A stretch of 64,000 nucleotides of DNA from Sporobacter termitidis DSM 10068 (GTDB taxonomy: Bacteria; Bacillota; Clostridia; Oscillospirales; Oscillospiraceae): NCBI RefSeq assembly GCF_900130065.1, contig NZ_FQXV01000011.1, positions 62,001 through 126,000 of the forward strand, in the 5' to 3' direction. Below the pieces are notes generated by a model. The model made no database searches and was not told the origin of the DNA. It saw nothing but the letters and a program-made list of their open reading frames with translations. This document shows positions 17,967-26,254 of the stretch, piece by piece (position 1 is the stretch's first letter; every line of letters starts with the position of its first letter). The position numbers were made by a program, and so were the translations under genes.

Positions 17967-19160
17967 TTACTCGTACCGCAGGGCGTCGATGGGATTCAGG
18001 CGCGCGGCTTTTCTGGCAGGCAGGTAGCCGAACAGGATGCCGATAGCGGCGGAGATGCCGAAGGCGATGAGGATCGAGGGCAGCGACGGCACGACGGCCA
18101 GATTCGGGTCCAGGACCTGCTTCAGGATGACGGTGGCCAGCGCCGAGAGGAGATAGCCGAAGCCGATGCCCACGAGGCCGCCGAGGGCGCTCAGGGTGGC
18201 CGCCTCGATGACGAACTGCTGCATGATGTGGCGCTGCTTGGCGCCCAGCGCCTTGCGGATGCCGATCTCCCGCGTCCGCTCCGAGACGGAGACGAGCATG
18301 ATGTTCATGATGCCAATGCCGCCGACGACCAGCGAGATGGCGGCGATGGCCGCCAGGACCGTGACCAGCACGTTCAGCATCGTCGTCATCATGGAGAGCA
18401 TTTCGGACATGCTGATGATGGAATAAGCGTCCTTCGTGCCGTACACCTTATACAGCGCGTCGCCGACGATCTTCTTCGACTGTGCCACGTCGTCCTCCGA
18501 TACGATCTGAAAGCTGTAGCTTGTGATCGTGCCGGTGGACGTCATTCTGGCGGCGGTGGAGTATGGGATATAAACGGCGTCGTCGCTGCCGCCCTCCTCG
18601 CTCTCCGACTGCTCTTCCAGCGCGCCGACGATGGTGAAGGCCGTGCCGTTCAGCCGGATCGTTTTCCCGACGGCGTCGCCGTTGAACCACATTTTCGTGA
18701 TATAGCTGCCGACGACGCAGACGCTGCTGCGGCTTTCGACGTCCGCGTACCGCAGAAAGCGCCCGCCGGCCAGCCCATATTTCTTCATTGCCGCGTAGGT
18801 CTCCGAGACGCCGCTCACGGACGTTGAATCCAGCGACGCGCTGCCGATCTTGACGCTGCCGGGGACCATAACGGAGGGCGTGATGTCCTTGAGGTACGCG
18901 GGATTGTCATAGACGAGCTGATACATGTCGTCCACACCGACGTTTTTAGAGGTGCCGGTGCCGATGATGGTGACGTTTAAAAGGTCCGTCCCCAGGCTTT
19001 TAAAGCTGCTCTTCATGTAGTTTTCCATGCCATTGCCCATGCCGATGATCACCATGACGCCGGAAACGCCGATGATGATGCCGAGCATGGTCAGCATGGC
19101 GCGGACCTTGCTGGTGAGGATGTTTTTCAGCGCCAGGAGAAAAGACTGGTAGAGACGCAT
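17967..19160 (-). CDS. MacB-type ABC transporter permease
   Basis: 397 residues: one membrane helix at about 20-45 (LTMLGIIIGVSGVMVIIG), a large extracytoplasmic MacB-PCD domain (about 50-250) and three C-terminal helices (from about 270). The cytoplasmic coupling motif SVSERTREIGIRKALGAKQRHIM is typical. MacB-like permeases move no substrate through a channel but drive extrusion mechanically. It is last in an operon adaptor-ATPase-permease (21652 down to 17967). The ATPase stop and this start abut. Confidence 0.93.
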   Translation of the reverse strand: MRLYQSFLLALKNILTSKVRAMLTMLGIIIGVSGVMVIIGMGNGMENYMKSSFKSLGTDLLNVTIIGTGTSKNVGVDDMYQLVYDNPAYLKDITPSVMVPGSVKIGSASLDSTSVSGVSETYAAMKKYGLAGGRFLRYADVESRSSVCVVGSYITKMWFNGDAVGKTIRLNGTAFTIVGALEEQSESEEGGSDDAVYIPYSTAARMTSTGTITSYSFQIVSEDDVAQSKKIVGDALYKVYGTKDAYSIISMSEMLSMMTTMLNVLVTVLAAIAAISLVVGGIGIMNIMLVSVSERTREIGIRKALGAKQRHIMQQFVIEAATLSALGGLVGIGFGYLLSALATVILKQVLDPNLAVVPSLPSILIAFGISAAIGILFGYLPARKAARLNPIDALRYE

Positions 19161-19880
19161 CTACTCGCCCCCCTTCACGCTGCCGGTGGGCGATTCTTCC
19201 GCCGGCCCGTCGGACACCACCCTGCCGTCGGCCAGGCGGATAACGCGCGGCGCCTCGGCGGCAATGGAGGGGTCATGGGTGATGAGCACGATGGTGTTGC
19301 CCTCGCGGTGCAGCTGCTGCAGCAGGCTGAGGACCTCCCGGCCTGTTTTCGAGTCCAGCGCGCCGGTGGGCTCGTCGGCGAGGATGACGGACGGCCGCCC
19401 CACCAGGGCCCGCGCGATCGACACGCGCTGCTGCTGGCCGCCGGAAAGCTGGTTGGGGCGGTTTTGCAGCTTGTCGGCGAGGCCCACCCGGGCAAGCGCC
19501 TCCCGGGCGCGCTCGGCGCGGACCTTTCTGGGCAGGCCGGCGTACATCATCGAGACCTCGACGTTTTCCTGAACGTTCAGCTTCGGCAGCAGATTATACT
19601 GCTGGAAGATGAAGCCGATCATCCGGCCGCGGACCTCCGCCAGGGCGTTGTCGTCCATCCGGCCCACATTCTGCCCGTTCAGGAGGTACTCGCCTGAGGT
19701 CGGCACGTCCAGGCAGCCGATGATGTTCATGCAAGTGGATTTGCCGGAGCCGGACTGCCCGACGATCGCGACGAACTCCCCCGGATAAATCCCGAGGCTG
19801 ATCCCGTCCACGGCGCGGACGATGTTGTCCCCCATCCTGTAGATCTTATAGAGATTGCGAAACTCGATCAGCGGCGTCAT
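19161..19880 (-). CDS. MacB/LolD-type ABC transporter ATPase
   Basis: 239 residues with Walker A GQSGSGKST, Q-loop FIFQQYNLLP, signature LSGGQQQR, Walker B VILADEPTGALD and H-loop ITHD. It powers the permease at 17967-19160. Its first bases overlap the adaptor gene by 4 bp (19877-19880), so the three genes are translationally coupled. The exporter probably handles a lipophilic compound or peptide. Confidence 0.96.
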   Translation of the reverse strand: MTPLIEFRNLYKIYRMGDNIVRAVDGISLGIYPGEFVAIVGQSGSGKSTCMNIIGCLDVPTSGEYLLNGQNVGRMDDNALAEVRGRMIGFIFQQYNLLPKLNVQENVEVSMMYAGLPRKVRAERAREALARVGLADKLQNRPNQLSGGQQQRVSIARALVGRPSVILADEPTGALDSKTGREVLSLLQQLHREGNTIVLITHDPSIAAEAPRVIRLADGRVVSDGPAEESPTGSVKGGE

Positions 19881-21652
19881 CCGGCCACACCTGCCGCACT
19901 CTGCGGGGCCTGATCCTGGCTCCCGCCGGTTTCAGCGCTGCCCGCCGACTGGCCCCTGGCCGGCTCGAAGGGATTGTAGTCGTAGGACGTGGGCGTGTTG
20001 TCCATAAGGGCCACGACGTCGCCCTCCTGCAGCCCGGAGGTGATCACGATGTCGGTGTCGTTGGACGGCCCCAGTGTGACCTCCGTATAGCTGTAGCCCG
20101 CCGGGACGCCCGGCTCCGTCGATTTCTGGCTGTCGCCTGTTTTCAGCAGGACGAAATTGTTGCGCAGCACGGCGCCGACCGGGACCGTGAGCACGTCCTT
20201 CATGGAGCTGACGACGATTTTGGCGTCCACGTTCATGCCCGGCAGAAGCCCCTCCGCCTTATCGATCTGGATGGTGACGGGATAAGAGGTAACGCCGTTT
20301 TTCGTCGTCCCCTTAATGTTGATTTTGGTCACGGTGCCGGTATATTCCGTCCCCGCCGCGGCGCCGGCGGTGAGCGTCACAGCCTGGCCCGGCTGAACCT
20401 TTTTGATGTCCAGTTCGTCCACATTCAGCGTCAGCGTGAGATGCGACAGGTCGAACACCGTGCACAGGACGACGCCGGTGTTCAGCGTGTCGCCCGCCTT
20501 GACGTCCTTTTCGACGATCGTGCCGGCGATCGGGGACTTAATGGTGTAATTTGAGAGCTTGTTGGTCTGGCTTTCAAGGGAGAGCTGCGCGTTTTCCAGC
20601 GCGCTTTTCGCGCTCTGCACCTGCTGGTCCACCGTGTCGCTCCGCAGTGTGACGACGACCTGATCCTTTGTCACGCGGCTGCCGGCTTTCGCGCTGACCG
20701 ACGCAACGGTACCGGATATCGTCGAGGTGACGCTGCCCTCATAATTGTATTCAAAGGTGCCGTTCTGCAGCCCGTACTTCCCACCGACGGACACGTAGGC
20801 GGTCTGGCCGGGCGCGATGGCGCCGGGGTTTGCCAGCGTGACCGTCACCTCCCGGGCGATGACGTTCCCGGTGAGCACCTGATCGACGCCGCCGATCTCC
20901 GCGATGGTGCCGGCGTACGTCTCGTTGCTGCTGTCGAGCGTCACGTCGGCGCGCGCGCCCACGGCAAAGCTCCTGGCGACATCTCTCTGGAAGAGGACCT
21001 TCAGGCGCATGGTGGCGCTGTCCTGGATGACGGCGACCGCCTGCCCGGCCTGGACCGTGTCGCCGGGCTGCACGTTCACCGTGGTCACCGTGCCCGCCCC
21101 GCCGGCTTTCAGCCGCAGGCTGTCCGCCTGCTTTAAGGCGCTGTCGTACTTGTACTGGCTGTCGCTGACACTGTTTTGGGCCTGCTGGATGCCGTTATTG
21201 ATGTCGGAGCTGTCCACGGTGTAGAGGACCTGGTCCTTTTCGACAACGTCGCCCTCCTCGAAGGGGGCGGTGAGTATATCGCCGGTGATGAGGGACGTCA
21301 CCGTATAGGAGTCGGCCGGCTCCAGCGTTCCGCTGCCGCTGAGGGTCACGGTGATGTCGCCGCGCTGGACGGTGTACGTCTCCGGCCCGCCGGCGGATGT
21401 CATATTCCGCCCGAGCCCGAGCAGCCGGGGCAGAACGATTAAAAGCGCCAGTACCAGAACGACGGCGCCGGCGATGATCCAGCCCCGCCGCCGCTTTTTC
21501 CGCGGGGCCTCCGGGAACCCGGGGTCCGGCAGTCCGGCCCCGGCGCTTGCTTCGGTATCGCTCATTTCGCCGGGTTCCAATGTCGACAGAGTCCCGCCGG
21601 CACCAAATTCGTTGTCCTTATGCTTTTTCTTTTTCTCGTCTTTATCGCCCAT
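19877..21652 (-). CDS. HlyD/RND-type membrane-fusion adaptor of the first exporter
   Basis: 591 residues. A cytoplasmic, acidic/lysine-rich N-terminus of about 55 residues is followed by one membrane helix (WIIAGAVVLVLALLIVLP). Then come barrel-sandwich and lipoyl-like segments (GDITVTLSGSGTLEPAD; VEKDQVLYTVDS), coiled-coil stretches and a beta-barrel. The unusual feature is two lipoyl/adaptor halves (second at about 275-420). In Gram-positives these adaptors act outside the membrane with MacB-type permeases. The C-terminus is Gly/Gln-rich. Confidence 0.92.
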   Translation of the reverse strand: MGDKDEKKKKHKDNEFGAGGTLSTLEPGEMSDTEASAGAGLPDPGFPEAPRKKRRRGWIIAGAVVLVLALLIVLPRLLGLGRNMTSAGGPETYTVQRGDITVTLSGSGTLEPADSYTVTSLITGDILTAPFEEGDVVEKDQVLYTVDSSDINNGIQQAQNSVSDSQYKYDSALKQADSLRLKAGGAGTVTTVNVQPGDTVQAGQAVAVIQDSATMRLKVLFQRDVARSFAVGARADVTLDSSNETYAGTIAEIGGVDQVLTGNVIAREVTVTLANPGAIAPGQTAYVSVGGKYGLQNGTFEYNYEGSVTSTISGTVASVSAKAGSRVTKDQVVVTLRSDTVDQQVQSAKSALENAQLSLESQTNKLSNYTIKSPIAGTIVEKDVKAGDTLNTGVVLCTVFDLSHLTLTLNVDELDIKKVQPGQAVTLTAGAAAGTEYTGTVTKINIKGTTKNGVTSYPVTIQIDKAEGLLPGMNVDAKIVVSSMKDVLTVPVGAVLRNNFVLLKTGDSQKSTEPGVPAGYSYTEVTLGPSNDTDIVITSGLQEGDVVALMDNTPTSYDYNPFEPARGQSAGSAETGGSQDQAPQSAAGVAG

Positions 21653-21988
21653 GGAGGTAAACCAAACCTTTCATTGATCGCTTGTTCAATTGATTGTAAC
21701 ATAGTTATTGTGCTTTGTGAATGGAACGCGGATGCGGCAAATATTAAATTACTGTTAAAATAGAGGCGCGCGGCTAGAGGCAGGCGGCAGCGCCAGGACG
21801 CCCTCGGCCGCCTATTGTATTATATGATTAATACAATGATACACGATTCATACCAAATGTCAACAAGGATTATTATTCTACGGTATCGCGTTAATTTTCA
21901 AAAATTATTGCGCCCGGCCGGTATCCGGGCGCATACATATTTTCCGTCTGCCGGCAGATGCTATAAAAAAAGGAAAGGAGTGATAGTT
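21653..21988. other. Divergent intergenic region with a palindrome and hairpins
   Basis: It contains a perfect palindrome (21814-21837) and a TGCGCCCGG/CCGGGCGCA hairpin (about 21909-21933). A TCTGCCGGCAGA palindrome lies shortly before the ferritin-like gene. No gene was seen. Confidence 0.5.
21814..21837. promoter_or_regulatory. Palindromic operator candidate
   Basis: ATTGTATTA-N6-TAATACAAT, perfect 9-bp arms, between the adaptor gene and the ferritin-like gene. It could serve a TetR- or Fur-type dimer. Confidence 0.5.
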
Positions 21989-22303
21989 GTGGCACTGCTT
22001 GGAAACCCCTTTGTCGGCAATTCGCCGAAGCAGCTGACCCCCGAGGAGCTGGCGCAGGCCATCCGCGTCGATCTGGCCGGAGAGCTGGAGGCGATCATCG
22101 GCTACGAGGCGCACGCCATGAGCACGAACGACGAGCGCGTCAAAAAAGTGCTCAACCACATTGCCGACGAGGAACGGCAGCATGTGGGCGAGCTGCAGCA
22201 ACTGCTGTATATCCTGAGCCCGAAAGAGATGGAACAGACGGAAAAAGGGCGGCAGGAAATCATTACACAGCAGCAGCAGAATTTTCAGCCGGCGATGCAA
22301 TAA
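21989..22303 (+). CDS. Ferritin-like (rubrerythrin/encapsulated-ferritin type) protein
   Basis: 104 residues from GTG 21989, chosen because AAAGGAG lies 8 nt before it. The longer upstream frame has no RBS. The body is two helices with iron-binding Glu/His positions (LAGELEAIIGYEAHAM; HIADEERQHVGELQQLL), the half-ferritin layout that dimerises to form a di-iron site. Small proteins of this type are rubrerythrin relatives or encapsulin-loaded ferritins. The Gln-rich tail (QQQQNFQPAMQ) is not an encapsulin targeting peptide, and no shell gene is in this window. The likely role is iron or peroxide handling. Confidence 0.85.
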   Translation: MALLGNPFVGNSPKQLTPEELAQAIRVDLAGELEAIIGYEAHAMSTNDERVKKVLNHIADEERQHVGELQQLLYILSPKEMEQTEKGRQEIITQQQQNFQPAMQ

Positions 22304-22330
22304 CAGCCTCGGCTAACAAAAATGTAATGA

Positions 22331-22415
22331 TCCCCCGCCATATTGTAAGATGCATCGATGGCATGCCGTCGATGCCGCCGGTACAATAAAGCCGATCTTA
22401 CAAAATGACGGGGGA
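22331..22415 (+). promoter_or_regulatory. Structured leader that pairs with the RBS of the serine hydrolase gene
   Basis: A 21-nt arm (22331-22351, beginning TCCCCCGCC) pairs with 22395-22415 (ending GACGGGGGA) at 19 of 21 positions. An inner GCATCGA/TCGATGC stem lies between. The G-run of the right arm, just 7 nt before the ATG at 22422, is the only RBS-like sequence, so the fold would hide it. It could equally be an intrinsic attenuation hairpin. Confidence 0.55.
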
Positions 22416-22421
22416 CAGTCT

Positions 22422-23987
22422 ATGAAAAGCTCAACCGCGAGAAAAATTTATATTATTTTATGTATTTTTCTGACGTGCCTCGCATCTTTTTTACTGCTGC
22501 TGTTCAAATCCGATATCTTTTTTGTCCATAAGAAGCTTATCAGCGCCAATGACGGCCAGATTGCCGACAGTTTAGACGGGGGCGTGCCCCCGCTTGTCCG
22601 GGAGATCGAAAAGGTGATCACTGACGGAATGACCAGGGGCAAAATACCCGGATTATCCGTCGTGGCCGTCAGCGGCGGCGAAACGCTGTTCAAGGCCGGA
22701 TACGGTTATGCCGACATTGGCATCGGGTCGCCGGCCACGAGCGGGACGCTGTTTCAGCTTGGCTCGGACAGTAAGGCCTTTACGGCCTTGGGTGTTCTGA
22801 AGCTGCAAAAGGACGGTGTCATTGACCTCGGCGACAGCATCGCGTCCTATATCCCCTGGCTCAAATTTTATGATGGGGGGAAGGAAGCGGACGTTACCGT
22901 CGGGGAGCTTTTGCACCATACGAGCGGAATCCCCGCGCGAACGATTGCGCGAATCCCCGAATCGGACGACGAGAGCGGCGGCGCGATAGAAAGCACGGTC
23001 AAAACGTTTTCCGGGTCGGAGCTTGACAGTCCTCCGGGCGAAAAATACGAATACGCCACAATCAACTACGATATCCTCGGCCTTTTGATAGAGTATGCCT
23101 CGGGCATGCGTTACGAGGACTATATCCAGAAATACGTCCTCGAGCCTGCGGGGCTTCATCATACATATCTGTACCAAAGCCAACTGAAGCCTGAAGAAAC
23201 GGCCGCCGGATATAAAATCGGATTTTTCTCGCCGCTGTACGATAAAGCGCCGGCCTATGAAGGTAACAAACCCGCCGGTTACATCGTTTCAAGCGCGGAC
23301 GATATGGCCCTATGGCTGAAGCTCCAGCTCGGAACCTTGCCGGCGGCGGCGCTCAGCCCTGATCTTATCAATGCGTCCCATACGCCGGACCTGAGCGTTC
23401 CGCCTTTTGGCGAAAATATGTCCTATGCCGCCGGCTGGATTGTGTGTGACCGGGACGGAACGGAGATTCTCCACAGCGGATCGAATCCGAATTTTTCGTC
23501 TTTTATCGATTTTCGCCCATCCGAGAAGCTGGGCGTGGCGGTGCTGTGCAACATGAATTCCGCGTATACGGCCGACATCGCGCAGTCTGTCATGGCGCTG
23601 CTGGCGCATCGGGCCGCGCCGGCCGGCGTCGGCGATTTTTACGGGATGGTGGATACGATTTGCGTTTTCGTCCTGTTCGCTGCGGTATGCGCTGACCTGA
23701 TAAGCTTTGAGCGCCTTATACGCAGGCTCCGGAGCTTCCGGGGGGATATTGCCGCGAAACAGCCCGGCGAAAGGCACACGGCAAAAATCATTTTCTTCAC
23801 CGCGCTCTTCCTGGCGATTGGCGCGGCGCTGTATGAGTTGCCCAGCCTGGCATTCGGCGGGGTAACATGGCGCTATTTGTTTGTATGGTATCCGGTATCG
23901 GGCAGGTATGCGCTCATCTCGTTGTGCGTTCTTGTCGGGCTGACATATCTTAACGTGCTTTTAAGGCCGTTGCGGCACCGTTCATAA
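22422..23987 (+). CDS. Class C beta-lactamase-like serine hydrolase with C-terminal membrane helices
   Basis: 521 residues from ATG 22422 (MKSSTARK). An N-terminal membrane helix (about 8-28) precedes the beta-lactamase/PBP4* fold at about 60-400. Active-site motifs: SDSK (SxxK), a YATINY segment in the YxN position and HSG in ILHSGSNPNF (KTG position). The Asn of YxN appears replaced by Thr, which may change specificity. Four hydrophobic helices follow at about 410-520. Such proteins are usually D-amino peptidases or esterases acting outside the membrane. The leader upstream suggests translational control. Confidence 0.9.
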   Translation: MKSSTARKIYIILCIFLTCLASFLLLLFKSDIFFVHKKLISANDGQIADSLDGGVPPLVREIEKVITDGMTRGKIPGLSVVAVSGGETLFKAGYGYADIGIGSPATSGTLFQLGSDSKAFTALGVLKLQKDGVIDLGDSIASYIPWLKFYDGGKEADVTVGELLHHTSGIPARTIARIPESDDESGGAIESTVKTFSGSELDSPPGEKYEYATINYDILGLLIEYASGMRYEDYIQKYVLEPAGLHHTYLYQSQLKPEETAAGYKIGFFSPLYDKAPAYEGNKPAGYIVSSADDMALWLKLQLGTLPAAALSPDLINASHTPDLSVPPFGENMSYAAGWIVCDRDGTEILHSGSNPNFSSFIDFRPSEKLGVAVLCNMNSAYTADIAQSVMALLAHRAAPAGVGDFYGMVDTICVFVLFAAVCADLISFERLIRRLRSFRGDIAAKQPGERHTAKIIFFTALFLAIGAALYELPSLAFGGVTWRYLFVWYPVSGRYALISLCVLVGLTYLNVLLRPLRHRS

Positions 23988-24103
23988 ATACCGCCGTCTT
24001 TTCCAACCATAAGGAACATTTTTATTGCAGCCGTTATATATAATTAAAATAGACCACTTCTCCGGCCTTCCCGAAAAGCTAAGTCTGAGGAAGGTTTATG
24101 AAC

Positions 24104-24132
24104 TTGACAGGGCCGCCGCGGGATGTTAATCT
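24104..24132 (+). promoter_or_regulatory. Promoter of the TM2 gene
   Basis: TTGACA (24104-24109) and TAATCT (24127-24132), 17-bp spacer, before ACAGGAGGAAAG and the start at 24162. Confidence 0.7.
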
Positions 24133-24161
24133 GGCTTTGACGAATTACAGGAGGAAAGACG

Positions 24162-24575
24162 ATGTATTGCAGAAATTGCGGGAACCAGATCGACCCGAAC
24201 GCCGCCGTCTGCGTCAAATGCGGCTATCAGAACGGCACGGGCGAGCGCTTCTGCCCCAATTGCGGCGCGGAGACCGTGCCGGGCGCATACGCCTGCACGC
24301 GCTGCGGTATCGCGCTGCCGCCTCAGTACGCGTATTACGGGCCCGAGCAGAAGTCAAAGCTTGCCGCCGGCCTGCTTGGCATTTTTCTCGGCAGCCTTGG
24401 TATACATAACTTTTATCTCGGCTACACCGGCAAGGCCGTGGCACAGCTGCTGATCACGGTCCTGACCCTGGGGTTCGGCACCGTTATCACCGGCATCTGG
24501 GGCCTCGTCGAGGGTATTCTGATCCTCACCGGCAGCATCGCCGTCGACGGCAAGGGCGTCCCGCTGAGGGACTGA
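24162..24575 (+). CDS. Double zinc-ribbon plus TM2-domain membrane protein
   Basis: 137 residues. Two zinc ribbons come first: CRNCG...CVKCG (residues 3-21) and CPNCG...CTRCG (about 31-48). A TM2 domain with two membrane helices follows (LLGIFLGSLGIHNFYLGYTGKAVAQLLIT; GIWGLVEGILILTG). TM2 proteins are small bacterial membrane proteins of poorly known role. The zinc ribbons face the cytoplasm. The next gene is 25 bp downstream and shares the terminator at 24906-24949. Confidence 0.9.
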   Translation: MYCRNCGNQIDPNAAVCVKCGYQNGTGERFCPNCGAETVPGAYACTRCGIALPPQYAYYGPEQKSKLAAGLLGIFLGSLGIHNFYLGYTGKAVAQLLITVLTLGFGTVITGIWGLVEGILILTGSIAVDGKGVPLRD

Positions 24576-24600
24576 GACGCATCGAAGGAAAGCTGGTTAT

Positions 24601-24906
24601 ATGATCAAAATCGAAATTGAACTGAAGGATATCGACTACGACAGCCTGATCGAGCAGTTCCTGCCCGTCATGACGGAGCGGCTGCGCCAGTCCGACAACC
24701 CGGTGGCGATGCTCCTGTCCAACGGCATGCCGGCCTCCATGGCAAAAATGATCCTGAAAAAGCTCCCGCCGGCGACGAAGGACCAGCTGACGGCCGATCT
24801 CATCAACACCAATAAGGATCAGGTGGTACAGCTCTTAAAAGAGGCGGCGCAGTCCCAGAACATCCGGCTGGAGATATCCGACCTCAGCGCAAAAACAGAG
24901 AATTAA
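24601..24906 (+). CDS. Hypothetical cytoplasmic protein, 101 residues
   Basis: Starts MIKIEIELKDIDYDSLIEQF and has a helical body with LLSNGMPASMAKMILKKLPP and a Lys/Asn/Gln-rich second half. No signal peptide, membrane helix or recognised domain was seen. It forms a two-gene unit with the TM2 gene (AAGGAAAGC before the start), so the two products may work together. No function is claimed. Confidence 0.75.
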   Translation: MIKIEIELKDIDYDSLIEQFLPVMTERLRQSDNPVAMLLSNGMPASMAKMILKKLPPATKDQLTADLINTNKDQVVQLLKEAAQSQNIRLEISDLSAKTEN

Positions 24907-24949
24907 AAAGTGGCTGCCTCAGAATATCAATTCTGAGGCAGCCACTTTT
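24906..24949 (+). terminator. Terminator of the TM2 operon
   Basis: 20-bp perfect arms (24906-24925 and 24930-24949) with a 4-nt loop. It is A-rich on the left and T-rich on the right, so it can serve the convergent gene too. Confidence 0.92.
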
Positions 24950-24958
24950 ATAATACCG

Positions 24959-25270
24959 TCAGGCAACCTGCTCGTATTTTCTGAATTCTTTGATATAGGT
25001 CGCGTGCTTCAGGTGCACCCTTGCCCACGCCATGGCCTTCTCCAGGCTCAGCGGCGTGATCCCGGCTCTTGAGCTCCGCGTCACGGCACCCGCCGTTTTA
25101 TATGCGCTCAGCGTCCCACCACAGCCCCACAGGAAATATTCGCCGCCGTCCGTCTGAAACAGCATTTCGTGGCACCAGTCGGAATTCCGGGCGCTGGACA
25201 TGCTGCGCCACTCGCCGACAAGCCGCGCGGCCGTGGTGTTATACGTTTTTCCGTTAACGATTTTTCTCAT
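24959..25270 (-). CDS. Hypothetical protein, 103 residues
   Basis: Start ATG 25270 (MRKIVNGKTYNTTAARLVGE) with AAAGGGG upstream. The open frame continues upstream without an RBS. There is a WxxxF, GGEYFLWGCGG, then PLSLEKAMAWARVHL pattern. Similar small proteins are common in Firmicutes and phages, but I cannot name the family. It shares the converging terminator at 24906-24949. Confidence 0.7.
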   Translation of the reverse strand: MRKIVNGKTYNTTAARLVGEWRSMSSARNSDWCHEMLFQTDGGEYFLWGCGGTLSAYKTAGAVTRSSRAGITPLSLEKAMAWARVHLKHATYIKEFRKYEQVA

Positions 25271-25394
25271 ACGCGCCCCTTTGAAACAGCACCTTCGCAT
25301 CGTATCCGACATCAGTTTTAATTTAAAATAGCGCCGCCCCGCCGTCAATCAAATCACCGTTAAAAGTCTGTTATATTTTCCCCTGAAACAAAAT

Positions 25395-25422
25395 AAAAAG
25401 TCACCGATTACGGTGACTTTTT
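25395..25422 (-). terminator. Terminator of the GNAT gene at 25431
   Basis: 12-bp perfect stem AAAAAGTCACCG/CGGTGACTTTTT with loop ATTA and T runs on both strands. Confidence 0.9.
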
Positions 25423-25430
25423 TTGCTGGT

Positions 25431-26219
25431 TTACTTGAACAGGGCGTACTCTTCGCAGGGGTCGAAGCCGATCCTGTTGTAGATACGCCCGGCCTGCGGA
25501 TTGTCGTAGAAAAGGCACAAAAACTCTTTGCCCGCCTGAAAGGCCGCCTCGCAGAGCTTTGACACGACGGCGGACGCGTACCCCCGCCCGCGGAAGCCTG
25601 GGCGCGTGGCCACGCCCACGACCATGGCGCTCATGGAATTCTCGGCGCCCGTGGAGGCGGAGGAGACGAGCGTGCCGCCTGTATAGGCGCCAAAGTACGT
25701 CCCCCCGCGGGAGAGGTTTGTTCTGGTCTTGGCGATAGAGACGGCCCTGTCCCCGTAGGACTGCCTGAACTCGTCGATCTGCATCATCAGGTCGACGATG
25801 TCCTCGGCGTCGTCGGGCGCCAGCTTCCGGAGCGTGATATCGCCGGAGACAGCGAAAGCCTCTTTGACGGTGGTACATTTCGTCAGCACCATAGAGCGCA
25901 GGCGCCGCTCGGGGAAATATTCCTCCAAGCGGGCGACAACGGCCGCTTTCCCGGAGATCATCTGCGCATTCTGCGCTTTTAATAGCGCCGCGACAGCGGC
26001 GGCGTCGTACCCCGGGGTCTGGCTGTAAACCACAAAGTCGTCAAAAAAGCGCAGCGCCACGCTGTCCCACGCCCCGCCCGCTTCGTTGACCCAGACGCTC
26101 ACCTCCCGGCATTGGACGCCGAAATTCTCGATGTCGCCGCGAATAAAGATATTGACCTCCGGCTCCCGGGCGATGTACTCAAGGATTCTTTCCCTGTCCT
26201 GCTCCGTCAGCTGCCTCAT
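25431..26219 (-). CDS. GNAT-family N-acetyltransferase
   Basis: 262 residues from ATG 26219 (MRQLTEQDRERILEYI), chosen over a GTG three codons upstream because GGGAG sits 8 nt before it. The C-terminal 130 residues are a GNAT domain with the acetyl-CoA loop FRGRGYAS and the ending NPQAGRIYNRIGFDPCEEYALFK. The first 110 residues are a degenerate second domain. The acceptor is unknown. It is followed upstream by another GNAT gene in the same direction. Confidence 0.88.
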   Translation of the reverse strand: MRQLTEQDRERILEYIAREPEVNIFIRGDIENFGVQCREVSVWVNEAGGAWDSVALRFFDDFVVYSQTPGYDAAAVAALLKAQNAQMISGKAAVVARLEEYFPERRLRSMVLTKCTTVKEAFAVSGDITLRKLAPDDAEDIVDLMMQIDEFRQSYGDRAVSIAKTRTNLSRGGTYFGAYTGGTLVSSASTGAENSMSAMVVGVATRPGFRGRGYASAVVSKLCEAAFQAGKEFLCLFYDNPQAGRIYNRIGFDPCEEYALFK

Positions 26220-26254
26220 TGAAAACACTCCCTATGCGTATTTGCCCTGAACCG

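Noticed and set aside
21989-22303. Encapsulin cargo call
   Set aside because: No targeting peptide at the end and no shell protein gene in the window.
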